A DNA stretch of 64,000 nt from Faecalicatena contorta. Lineage in GTDB: Bacteria; Bacillota; Clostridia; Lachnospirales; Lachnospiraceae. The notes beneath the pieces were generated by a model. It was not told the DNA's origin, searched no databases, and was given only the letters and a program-made list of their open reading frames with translations. This document shows positions 8,559 to 16,089 of the stretch, in pieces. The translations under genes were made by a program, and so were the position numbers. The stretch covers positions 1 to 64,000 of the forward strand of contig NZ_QGDS01000009.1 in NCBI RefSeq assembly GCF_003149105.1. Direction: 5' to 3'. Every line of letters starts with the position of its first letter. The first letter of the stretch is position 1.

Positions 8559-9725
8559 TTATTTACTAAGTTCTTCCAATATCTGCCGTGCAATTTCCAT
8601 ACTTCCCCCTGCGGACTGGGATTTTGCCTGAAATTCTTTTAATGTATTTATGAAGGTATTTTTTTCTAATATCTCTATAGATGTTTTCTGTAATAATGCT
8701 GCATTTATAGTTTTGCGTTCCAGGTATTTGCCTAAATGCAAGGCTTCAACTTGCCGGGCAACGGTGGGCTGATCGTTTCCAACCGGTATTACTAACATGG
8801 GCACACCATAGAACAAGGCTTCATTTACGCTATTCATTCCTCCGTGAGTAATAAAAAGAGAAGCTTTCTGCAGTACTTTTAACTGTGGGACAAAGGAATG
8901 GACAAAAAAGTTATCTGGTATATCACCAAGCTGCTCAATTTTTACAACATTTCCAATGGACATAATGACAGAAACGGGCTGCTCTCGAAATGCATCGATA
9001 CAGTTTTTGAAAAATTTCGTGGTATTAGAACAAGTATTTAGCAATGTTCCAAGAGAAATATAAATGATGGGGTTTTCCATTTTGGAGAAGTCAAAATCAC
9101 TTTCATTCCGCCCTTCTAATGCTGGGCCTACATATTTATAATGTCTGTCGTCAAACTCGTTGGAGTGAATTTGAAAATCTTTAATTGTGTAAGTAAAATT
9201 CAGTTTTGGAGCGTTTTTAACCATTTCGTCCACTATGCTTCCATACCTCAGGTTAAACTTTCTTTTTAAAACTTTAGATATTATACGGCAGAGGCGGGGA
9301 AAGCGAAATATGCATGTCATATACCAGCCTCCGGTAGTTCCAAAATCATTTAGCACTTTTTCATTGAGGGTAAAGGTAGAAAACAGACGAAAAGCAGGAA
9401 TCCCTAACTGGTCGGCTAATGCTTTTCCTGGTAAAAAAAGCATCTCATATATTAAACAGTCATGCTCTTTGCCAATTCGTTGTACCGTTTGATACGCCGC
9501 CCCCCAGCTTTTTCTTTCTTTTTGGGAGCTTGTTAAGGTTGCAGGATAATTGTCATATGGTATAAAGTTTGCCCCTGTTTTTTCTACTTTTTCTTTCCAG
9601 TCAGGGGAATGAACATAGGAAACTTCATGACCTAACGATATAAACGTTTTTGCCAATTCTAATGTTGGATTTGTATGCCCTGAAAATGGAAGGTTTACCA
9701 TAAGTATTTTTACTTGCTTAATCAT
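8559..9725 (-). CDS. UDP-glycosyltransferase, macrolide-glycosyltransferase (MGT) type
   Basis: A 388-residue GT-B enzyme. The N-terminal acceptor domain opens with ILMVNLPFSGHTNPTLELAK. The C-terminal donor domain has FITHGGMNSVNEALFYGVPM and PVGNDQPTVARQ, the nucleotide-sugar binding signature of GT1/MGT proteins. These enzymes glycosylate macrolides or other lipophilic small molecules, often for resistance. I chose ATG 9725, which overlaps the upstream TetR gene by eight bases and so looks translationally coupled; upstream in-frame ATGs (9761, 9788) would overlap far more. Pairing with a TetR regulator fits a drug-response role. Confidence 0.85.
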   Translation of the reverse strand: MIKQVKILMVNLPFSGHTNPTLELAKTFISLGHEVSYVHSPDWKEKVEKTGANFIPYDNYPATLTSSQKERKSWGAAYQTVQRIGKEHDCLIYEMLFLPGKALADQLGIPAFRLFSTFTLNEKVLNDFGTTGGWYMTCIFRFPRLCRIISKVLKRKFNLRYGSIVDEMVKNAPKLNFTYTIKDFQIHSNEFDDRHYKYVGPALEGRNESDFDFSKMENPIIYISLGTLLNTCSNTTKFFKNCIDAFREQPVSVIMSIGNVVKIEQLGDIPDNFFVHSFVPQLKVLQKASLFITHGGMNSVNEALFYGVPMLVIPVGNDQPTVARQVEALHLGKYLERKTINAALLQKTSIEILEKNTFINTLKEFQAKSQSAGGSMEIARQILEELSK

Positions 9726-10356
9726 AATAGCACCGTAACCTTTCCTTAATTTTCTTTCCATTTTTATCACTGAAAACAGGAGTGTCAAATTTTTTCAAAA
9801 GGAGAATGATAAAGTCAACTTTATTGCACATTTCTTCGTAGCTGGAATCAACAATGACAGGGTCAAGCCATATATCAATTAAAAGCACCAGTATTTCAGA
9901 TATTTCCTTTGGATAAGCACAGTTAAACTCCTTCTTAATATTTCCTTGCCGCAGAATTTCTGCAATATACCCTGACAGCACATTTAATGAATTCCTTAGA
10001 GTATCTAATAATGCAAACGGAATTTTTTCAGCCCACCCATTTCCGGTCAGTTCAAGCAATGATTCATTTAAACACAAATAATCAATAATATTTTCAAATT
10101 TCTGTTTAGCAGTCAAAGCAGGATTTTCCACCAAGCTTTTTAGATAGTTTGTAACCAATTCTTTTTGATAATTTATGTGATAGTCTAAAATCTCCTGCTT
10201 GCTCTTGAAATAGTGGTATATAGCCCCTTTCGATAGTCCGCTTAACAGCATAATATCTTGCATAGTAGTTTCCTCATAACCCTTTTCTGAGAATAACTTT
10301 GCTGCTGCATTTATTATTTTATTTTTTGTAATTGAAGCTTTTTCTCCTTGTTTCAA
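9718..10356 (-). CDS. TetR-family transcriptional regulator
   Basis: A 212-residue protein with a standard TetR DNA-binding domain at residues 9-55: KIINAAAKLFSEKGYEETTMQDI, then SGLSKGAIYHYFKSKQEIL. The remaining helical part is the ligand domain, not recognisable to subfamily. It is the first gene of a two-gene operon with the glycosyltransferase and has a palindrome just upstream (10385-10401), consistent with autorepression and drug-induced release. Confidence 0.9.
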   Translation of the reverse strand: MKQGEKASITKNKIINAAAKLFSEKGYEETTMQDIMLLSGLSKGAIYHYFKSKQEILDYHINYQKELVTNYLKSLVENPALTAKQKFENIIDYLCLNESLLELTGNGWAEKIPFALLDTLRNSLNVLSGYIAEILRQGNIKKEFNCAYPKEISEILVLLIDIWLDPVIVDSSYEEMCNKVDFIILLLKKFDTPVFSDKNGKKIKERLRCYYD

Positions 10357-10384
10357 ATATACTCACCTCGCATCTCTAGAAAAT

Positions 10385-10401
10385 AAACCGACCAACGGTT
10401 T
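10385..10401. promoter_or_regulatory. Palindromic operator candidate for the TetR protein
   Basis: AAACCG (10385-10390) and CGGTTT (10396-10401) form a perfect dyad around ACCAA, flanked by AT-rich runs that extend it with one mismatch. It lies 29 bases upstream of the regulator start, where TetR autorepression sites are usually found. Confidence 0.55.
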
Positions 10402-10453
10402 GTTTTTATGATAACGAACTTTTATTGATTTGTCAATAAAATATATTTCTTGA

Positions 10454-10591
10454 ACTACTGATGGTCAAGAATGTATAAAAAACATATATTATGTATTGAT
10501 GACAAGGGGAATAAAAGGAACATATCTCTACGTATGTGACCAGGCGCTGAAGGAATATCTGGAACAATACATTGAGACATATCATAACTGA
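10454..10591 (+). pseudogene. 3' remnant of a DUF2075-type ATPase/helicase gene
   Basis: From just after an in-frame TGA at 10451 the + strand reads TDGQECIKNIYYVL then MTRGIKGTYLYVCDQAL and KEYLEQYIETYHN before a stop at 10589-10591. The run YxVLMTRGxKGxYxYVCD is how the C-terminal end of DUF2075 (DNA/RNA helicase-like) proteins usually looks. No ribosome binding site or upstream coding region remains, so this is a decayed tail rather than a gene. The rest of the 373-base gap 10357-10729 holds only the operator and a hairpin. Confidence 0.5.
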
Positions 10592-10640
10592 TTATCAAAT
10601 ATCATAGCTGTTGCCCTTTTGAAATCCAAAAAAGGCACTG

Positions 10641-10682
10641 AAAGCCGGGAAGCCGTATAAAGCAGCGGACTTTCCCGGCTTT
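10641..10682 (-). terminator. Probable terminator of the ABC exporter operon
   Basis: AAAGCCGGGAA (10641-10651) pairs with TTCCCGGCTTT (10672-10682). On the minus strand the stem is followed, after eight bases, by a run of six T residues (10628-10633), fitting the end of the leftward exporter operon. Confidence 0.6.
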
Positions 10683-10729
10683 GCTATGAAGACTCAGAAT
10701 AGAAAATGCTTTGAAATTAACGTTTTCAG

Positions 10730-11740
10730 CTATTTTGTTCTTATGCTTGCGATTATAAACAATAGAGCAGATAAACCTAAAATGGCTCCAATATAAGAAA
10801 GTGCCGGAATCAGACTGTTTTGGTATTGGATGATTTCTATACTCCTGGTAATCCATCTTTGTGGAAATAGAGATCCAACATTCTGCATCCATGACGGCAT
10901 ATTCCCATAAGGAAATAGTGCACCAGAAAATAATGCCATGGGAAAAAATATAAAAGTGGATATACTCCATAATGCTGCCTCTTGATTTAGTACAGAGGAC
11001 AGGAAGGTGAATGCTCCTACTGAAAATATGTTAGTTACAAGAACCATAAGCAGGAAATAGATACTATGCTGCATACCAAAATCAAAGTTGAAGATGAAGC
11101 AGAATAAGTAGTATATTAAAGCGGTTGCACCCATAACTCCAAAATGAACAAGGGCCCGGCCGGCAAGATAGGAACTTGATTTAACGCCGCTCATAAAAAT
11201 CCTTCCTTTCATTCCTTTATTACGGTCCATGATCAGCAAAGCGGCTAAGGAACTGCTTGCTGTAATGAATTTAAACAGCATTAATCCCAAAGAATATGTC
11301 ATTGTGAGTCCCTTCTTTCTTACATGATTCACTTCCGCTGTAAAAGTTTTTTCTGTTTCTGCTGAAGATGCATTAATCACTGTTTTTACAGCTTCTGCAA
11401 TCTCTGATCCATTTGATAACTGAATCATTTCAGTCTTGCCGGAGTCACGAAGAATCACACCTAATTCAATGTTTCCTGCTAATATTTTTTGGGGAATTTC
11501 ATTTTCTTTCACATCTATCACGTCCAGGCCATCTGTTGCTGCAATATTTTTTTGAATAGTCTCTCCAGAACCATCTGTTGATAAATCAAGTACAGTAATT
11601 TTATGACTTGTGGAATATGCCAAAGTAAATGTTACAAGCAAGAGCATTATAATAGGCCATACTGTTATAGATGGAATAAAGCCTTTGGTATTTCTTAGTA
11701 TCAACCATGTATTTCTTGCGATTGCTTTCATATATGCCAT
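10730..11740 (-). CDS. ABC-2 type exporter permease
   Basis: A 336-residue membrane protein. One membrane helix near the N-terminus is followed by a large extracytoplasmic loop (about residues 50-140, STSHKITVLDLSTDGSGE and onwards), then five helices near the C-terminus, the ABC2_membrane_3 layout. The segment GALFPYGNMPSWMQNVGSLFPQRW is the conserved region near the last helices. It is the third gene after an ATPase and a second permease of the same type, giving a heterodimeric drug, lipid or peptide exporter. Confidence 0.85.
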   Translation of the reverse strand: MAYMKAIARNTWLILRNTKGFIPSITVWPIIMLLLVTFTLAYSTSHKITVLDLSTDGSGETIQKNIAATDGLDVIDVKENEIPQKILAGNIELGVILRDSGKTEMIQLSNGSEIAEAVKTVINASSAETEKTFTAEVNHVRKKGLTMTYSLGLMLFKFITASSSLAALLIMDRNKGMKGRIFMSGVKSSSYLAGRALVHFGVMGATALIYYLFCFIFNFDFGMQHSIYFLLMVLVTNIFSVGAFTFLSSVLNQEAALWSISTFIFFPMALFSGALFPYGNMPSWMQNVGSLFPQRWITRSIEIIQYQNSLIPALSYIGAILGLSALLFIIASIRTK

Positions 11741-11755
11741 CCTTTCTGTAAGATT

Positions 11756-12838
11756 TTAAGAAATTGATAATTTTGATTTCTTAGTCTGTATTTTATAGAT
11801 AATCAAAAATAATAAGGTTAATCCCAGGGATACACCAATGCTTGCGTATGTGTTTGAATCGACTATATTAACATATAAATTGGTAAGTGAACGGCCGGTC
11901 CAGTATAATGGGCTTATTTTCACTATCTGATTTAGGATAGTTGCATTCTCCAGCAGATATACCGGAGACAGAGCTCCGCCAATATAACCGGATAACATCA
12001 CAGTCATTAGAATGGTATTATCAGCAATTGCTTTATTTTTGCTTATCATACCGACAACGACACCAAAAATGGAACTCATTATTGTTAAGCAGAAAAGAAC
12101 ACCAAACATAGCCGGCATCTGCTCACCCCAATTTACTTTTAATACAAATTCTGAAAAGACCCAAACTACAGCAATTTGTAATATACCAATAAAAACACCC
12201 AATACGATCTTACTTAATAACAGCGCATTCAGGCCAGCTTTTGAAATCTTAATTCTTTCAATGGTTCCATAGATACGTTCATCATTTACGCTGTGACCTG
12301 TCATTAAAGCAATAAACATAATAACAAATGCAAGGTATGTAAACGTAGCGTAAGATGTGGAATCCACAGGCGTTGTTTCCAGTTCCACAACATGGACCTG
12401 ATTTGCCAGAGTAGATAAGTCTTTTTCCATTGCCTGTTTAAACAGGCTGTGAACTATTTTGCCGCCCTCTGTTTCATTGTAAGGAGAGCGGTAATAATCC
12501 ATGCTGTCAGCTGTAATTCTGATAATTCCAAAAGCTTCGCTGCTGTTTACACCATCTACACCTTTTTCATAATCCGATATCTCATTTAAAGCAACACCTG
12601 TAGATTGTTTCAATAATGTTTCAAATTCATTTAATTTTTGAATATTTGCATCCGTTTTTTCTTTATAGTAGTAATACACTTTTCCATCATCGAAAGTATG
12701 GAAGTCTGTACTCATATAACCATCAAGAGCTGAACTCATTAAAAGTATGAGTAAAATAGGAAGTGCAAAGACAAAAATCCAATTTCCAACACCGCGGAAA
12801 TAACTTTTGACTTCCTTTCTTAATATTATTCCAAACAT
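11756..12838 (-). CDS. ABC-2 type exporter permease
   Basis: A 360-residue protein with one N-terminal helix (GNWIFVFALPILLILLMSSA), a long outside loop, and a cluster of helices after residue 165. The stretch NDERIYGTIERIKISKAGL is the cytoplasmic motif common to ABC2_membrane_3 permeases. It pairs with the permease at 10730-11740 and is separated from it by 15 bases and from the ATPase gene by 14, so all three are one operon. Confidence 0.87.
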   Translation of the reverse strand: MFGIILRKEVKSYFRGVGNWIFVFALPILLILLMSSALDGYMSTDFHTFDDGKVYYYYKEKTDANIQKLNEFETLLKQSTGVALNEISDYEKGVDGVNSSEAFGIIRITADSMDYYRSPYNETEGGKIVHSLFKQAMEKDLSTLANQVHVVELETTPVDSTSYATFTYLAFVIMFIALMTGHSVNDERIYGTIERIKISKAGLNALLLSKIVLGVFIGILQIAVVWVFSEFVLKVNWGEQMPAMFGVLFCLTIMSSIFGVVVGMISKNKAIADNTILMTVMLSGYIGGALSPVYLLENATILNQIVKISPLYWTGRSLTNLYVNIVDSNTYASIGVSLGLTLLFLIIYKIQTKKSKLSIS

Positions 12839-12852
12839 ATATGCCCTCCTCG

Positions 12853-13809
12853 TTAGTCTCTTAGATCTTTGCCAGTAAGTTCAAGGAAGATTTCTTCTAA
12901 ACTGGGCTCGTTATGTGCTATATTTTTGACAACTAACCCAGACTGTGTTGCTGCAGTTATAATCGAGTTAATTACATCAGGCTCTGAACTTTTTATGAAA
13001 CAAGATTTTTGGTTGATGGTCTGCTCTCCATCGGTATACTCTTGTACCTCTCGAACATGATCCGAAATTTCCATAGTATGTAAAAAATCTTCCCATTTCC
13101 CCTGGGCAGCATCTACACTAACCAGGTATACAATACCTTTACCCATCATTCCCATGATTTCTTCTTTGTTGCCATTGGCAATAACATTTCCCTTATCTAT
13201 AACTGTAATAGAGTTACAGATTGCTTCGACTTCTTCCATATAATGTGTTGTATAAATAATAGTTACACCTTGTTCATTCAGCAGTTTTACATTTTCTAAA
13301 ATTCTGTTTCGGGATTGGGGGTCAATGCCAACAGTAGGTTCATCCATGATAATTAATTTTGGAGAATGGGTGATTGCGCATGCAAGATTTAAACGCCGCT
13401 TCATACCACCTGAAAACTCAGATGATTTTTTGGTTTTAACATCTGCCAGGCCGGCAAAATCTAACGATTCCTGGACTCTTTTTTCCAGATCCGGCCCCTT
13501 CAATCCATAGAGTGACGCAAAGAACTTAATATTGTCATAGGCGCTTAATTCAGGATAAATAGCCAGTTCCTGTGGTACATAACCTATGTTTTTACTCCAT
13601 TTTTTGATTTTTGATTCGTTTTCATAAGTGATTGATCCACTGTTAGGTTCGTTCAAACCAACAATACAGCTTATAAGTGTACTTTTGCCTGCTCCATTCG
13701 GCCCTAAAATGCCATGAACATCTCCTTTCTTGATAGACAGATTTAAAGAATTAACTGCAGTTAAATCTTTATAACATTTTGTGAGATTCGATATTTTAAT
13801 AATTTCCAT
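12853..13809 (-). CDS. ABC exporter ATP-binding protein
   Basis: A 318-residue ATPase with Walker A GILGPNGAGKST, signature FSGGMKRRLNL, Walker B LIIMDEPTVGIDP and the H-loop TTHYMEE, ending in a C-terminal extension (NEPSLEEIFLELTGKDLRD) typical of DrrA/CcmA-type exporter ATPases. It is the first gene of the leftward operon with two ABC-2 permeases. The divergent TetR-type gene and the inverted repeat between them suggest drug-inducible control. Confidence 0.93.
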   Translation of the reverse strand: MEIIKISNLTKCYKDLTAVNSLNLSIKKGDVHGILGPNGAGKSTLISCIVGLNEPNSGSITYENESKIKKWSKNIGYVPQELAIYPELSAYDNIKFFASLYGLKGPDLEKRVQESLDFAGLADVKTKKSSEFSGGMKRRLNLACAITHSPKLIIMDEPTVGIDPQSRNRILENVKLLNEQGVTIIYTTHYMEEVEAICNSITVIDKGNVIANGNKEEIMGMMGKGIVYLVSVDAAQGKWEDFLHTMEISDHVREVQEYTDGEQTINQKSCFIKSSEPDVINSIITAATQSGLVVKNIAHNEPSLEEIFLELTGKDLRD

Positions 13810-13864
13810 TTTCTGTGTGAAGAACTCTTCTTATTGTTCTTCTATCCTCCCTTCAACAAAAACT

Positions 13865-13902
13865 AATAAACATACTAAAAATTATAATATAGTATGTTTA
13901 TT
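13865..13902. promoter_or_regulatory. Inverted repeat over the exporter promoter, candidate TetR operator
   Basis: A perfect 13-bp inverted repeat (AATAAACATACTA at 13865-13877 with its complement at 13890-13902) surrounds a 12-base spacer. The spacer contains ATTATA at 13881-13886, which reads TATAAT on the minus strand and is the likely -10 box of the exporter operon. A repressor here would block that promoter; the TetR-type protein encoded at 14146-14724 is the obvious candidate. The rest of the 336-base gap 13810-14145 is AT-rich with no other feature I can support. Confidence 0.6.
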
Positions 13903-14145
13903 TTGTTATAGAATACATCTAAAGATATGCAAAGTCAAGAAGAAGTTAGTTTTTACTAACCTAAAGTTTGAATTTTATTACATGGCTATGCCATTGCAGT
14001 GGAAAGACTTGATATTTATATTTAATCATGTTATTTTTAATAAAACAGTATTAAGCGTAAAAATTAGTATGTAATTCTGTATAATAAATATATTGACAAG
14101 AATGGAGGGGACAGCAGTTCGAACATATGAACTGCACAATAAAGT

Positions 14146-14724
14146 ATGCCGGCAATTTTTAATGAACAAAACAAGACTATATATGAGGAACGCCTTTTAG
14201 AAGCAGGATTAGATTTAATTAAACGGAATGGCTTAAAAGGATTAAAAATTGATGTAATCACCCGTAAAGCAGGATTTGCAAAAAGTACTTTTTATACCTT
14301 TTTTTCTTCAAAGGAAGAATTTATAAATAAGATTGCTTTATATGAAAGAAAGAAAACACAAGAAGCATTACAAGAGGCATTCAGAGAAAAAGAAAAGTTA
14401 GACAGAGCTGCCGCAAGGCACTTTTTTCGAATACAATTTTTGAGTGAGCAAAATATTTACTCCTATTTAAGCTCTGAAGATTATGAGTATTTAAAAGCCA
14501 GATGTCCAGAATTATTCCAGATAAATCCAGTTTCAGATGAAAAAAATACGAAATGGCTTTTAGATAAAATCGAATCCACCAAAGAATGTAATTGGAAATT
14601 GTTCTCTAATTATGTAAAAGCAATTGTAACGGTTACCATTAATGCAGAGAATTTATATCAGGATATATATAAAGAAACAATAGAGCTAATGATTGAAGGG
14701 TTATTAGATTATTTATTTGACTGA
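14146..14724 (+). CDS. TetR-family transcriptional regulator
   Basis: A 192-residue protein with a TetR helix-turn-helix at residues 12-57: LEAGLDLIKRNGLKGLKIDVI, then AGFAKSTFYTFFSSKEEF. The C-terminal ligand domain is not assignable. It is divergent from the three-gene exporter operon and presumably controls it. The start is not certain: the region before ATG 14146 has only a weak ribosome binding site and an in-frame stop lies immediately upstream, so no longer form exists. Confidence 0.88.
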   Translation: MPAIFNEQNKTIYEERLLEAGLDLIKRNGLKGLKIDVITRKAGFAKSTFYTFFSSKEEFINKIALYERKKTQEALQEAFREKEKLDRAAARHFFRIQFLSEQNIYSYLSSEDYEYLKARCPELFQINPVSDEKNTKWLLDKIESTKECNWKLFSNYVKAIVTVTINAENLYQDIYKETIELMIEGLLDYLFD

Positions 14725-14749
14725 TTACTTTTTAACGTGATAATATCAA

Positions 14750-14880
14750 AGTGCAAAGATAAAAACACAACGTATATTTTATATAGAACTGGTTGGTAGT
14801 CCAGTCGTGCTCTAAATAAGAGTATAAGTAACCCTCCTCCTTGGTCGTCCGTTCTTTGTGCATTTTATTTTTAAGGAGGA
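14750..14880 (+). promoter_or_regulatory. yjdF-type riboswitch leader with anti-ribosome-binding-site element
   Basis: The leader of yjdF holds a hairpin ACTGG/CCAGT, further paired segments and the run TCCTCCTT at 14835-14842. That run is perfectly complementary to the ribosome binding site AAGGAGGA at 14873-14880. TGCAAAGA-like sequence near 14752 can pair with TCTTTGTGCA near 14853, closing the structure. In other Firmicutes yjdF is preceded by the yjdF motif RNA, a riboswitch that binds azaaromatic compounds and controls translation. The gene link and the sequestration are seen; I have not matched the formal consensus. Confidence 0.65.
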
Positions 14881-14886
14881 TTTGTC

Positions 14887-15303
14887 ATGGACAAAGCAGC
14901 GGAAATACTGACAGTTTATTTTGAGGAACCATTTTGGGTAGGTGTTTTTGAACGGATATGGGAAGGCAGGCTATCAGTTTGTAAAGTCACGTTTGGCGCG
15001 GAACCAAAAGATTATGAGGTACATGATTTTGTTCTGAAGAGTTACTATCAGTTACGTTTTAGTCCGGCTGTGGCAGCTGATGTAAAAGAAACAAAGCGTA
15101 ATCCCAAGCGGATACAGCGGGAAGTGCACAAGCAGGTACAGGATTGTGGGATTGGCACTAAATCTCAGCAGGCTTTGAAATTACAGCAGGAGCAGATGAA
15201 AACTGAGCGGAAATCCGCAAGCCGGGAACGGCGGGAAATGGAAAAACAGCGGCAGTTTGAACTGAAACAGCAGAAAAAGAAAGAGAAGCACAGAGGCAGG
15301 TAA
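14887..15303 (+). CDS. yjdF: YjdF/DUF2992-family protein
   Basis: A 138-residue protein. Residues 1-60 (LTVYFEEPFWVGVFERIWEG, then YEVHDFVL and FSPAV) form the conserved DUF2992 part. The C-terminal half is highly charged, Lys/Arg/Gln-rich and coiled (EKQRQFELKQQKKKEKHRGR). The biochemical role of YjdF is not settled; genes of this family are regulated by a riboswitch that senses aromatic nitrogen heterocycles, so a role in handling such compounds is inferred. A strong AAGGAGGA site sits seven bases from ATG 14887. The stop codon lies in the loop of the terminator. A degraded second copy is at 26123-26202. Confidence 0.85.
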   Translation: MDKAAEILTVYFEEPFWVGVFERIWEGRLSVCKVTFGAEPKDYEVHDFVLKSYYQLRFSPAVAADVKETKRNPKRIQREVHKQVQDCGIGTKSQQALKLQQEQMKTERKSASRERREMEKQRQFELKQQKKKEKHRGR

Positions 15304-15318
15304 TACCTGCCTCTGTGC
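15288..15318. terminator. Hairpin terminator shared by yjdF and the convergent sugar-acid operon
   Basis: GCACAGAGGCAGG (15288-15300) and its complement (15306-15318) form a perfect 13-bp stem with loop TAATA that contains the yjdF stop codon. The T tract is weak on the plus strand but U-rich on the minus strand, so it may mainly end the leftward operon. Confidence 0.65.
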
Positions 15319-15330
15319 TGTTATCTTATA

Positions 15331-16089
15331 TCAATTAAATTCATTTACAATTTTTTTCGCGCCCGAAAGAAGAATTCCGGTTTCTGAATTGCAGCTAAAT
15401 ATGGTCATTCCTTTTTGTCTGCATTCTTTCAGGAATGAAATGTTGCTTGCAATAATTCCGCTTGGTTTGTTTAACTCTTTGGCGGCATTAATGACAGCCG
15501 AAATATTATCTCGCATGAGTGGAGTATAGAAATCTCCTGGAGTACCGCAGTCACACGCCATATCGTTGGGACCGATAAGAGCAGCATCTACACCTTCCAC
15601 GGACAAGATGTCCCGTACATTTCGTATGCCCTCATTGGTTTCAATCTGAGCGAGGATAATTGTACGGCTGTTTGCCAGCTTCATATAGTCGGCAAGGGCC
15701 GGGGGATTATATTCTGTATGTGCCCGCTGTGTGGAAATGCCTCTTTGTCCAACAGGAGCATATTTGGCGTATTGCACGACCTTTTCAATGTCTTCTTTCG
15801 TGTTAGTCATCGGAACTAAAAGACCGTCCGCACCCATATCCATATATTTTGTAATGACTTCCCGGCGGATTTCAGGAATACGCACAATAACCGGAAGCTG
15901 TATTCCATTTGCAATTCCGATAAGCGCCGCCGCCTGGGAATAATCAAAGTAGCCATGCTCGCAATCTAAAATTATATAAGAAAACCCTCCGCCTTTTAGC
16001 ATCCGTATGACATTTGGCGTTGTGATTTCACTGAGCATAGTACCTAAGATAAATTGCTTGTTATTCAAGCGTTCTTTTAAGAGATGCAT
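15331..16089 (-). CDS. HpcH/HpaI-family 2-keto-3-deoxy acid aldolase
   Basis: A 252-residue class II aldolase. Motifs: ILDCEHGYFDYSQ (catalytic His/Asp region), VRIPEIRREVITKYMDMGADGLLVPM with the substrate Arg, YAPVGQRGIS, ILAQIETNEGI (Glu metal ligand) and ALIGPNDMACDCG (Asp metal ligand). It cleaves 2-keto-3-deoxy sugar acids into pyruvate and an aldehyde. I chose ATG 16089, preceded by AAAGGAGG with eight-base spacing; the longer form would add 21 unlikely residues. It is the last gene of the sugar-acid operon and overlaps the kinase gene by 29 bases. Confidence 0.9.
   Translation of the reverse strand: MHLLKERLNNKQFILGTMLSEITTPNVIRMLKGGGFSYIILDCEHGYFDYSQAAALIGIANGIQLPVIVRIPEIRREVITKYMDMGADGLLVPMTNTKEDIEKVVQYAKYAPVGQRGISTQRAHTEYNPPALADYMKLANSRTIILAQIETNEGIRNVRDILSVEGVDAALIGPNDMACDCGTPGDFYTPLMRDNISAVINAAKELNKPSGIIASNISFLKECRQKGMTIFSCNSETGILLSGAKKIVNEFN

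Noticed and set aside
14127..14159. Ten-codon leader ORF before the TetR-type gene
   Set aside because: The nearest GGAGGGG is about 16 bases away, too far to be its ribosome binding site, and the peptide has no regulatory pattern.
15301..15330. Frame continuation of yjdF past its stop
   Set aside because: The TAA lies in the loop of the terminator and the following sequence is the stem; no readthrough signal.
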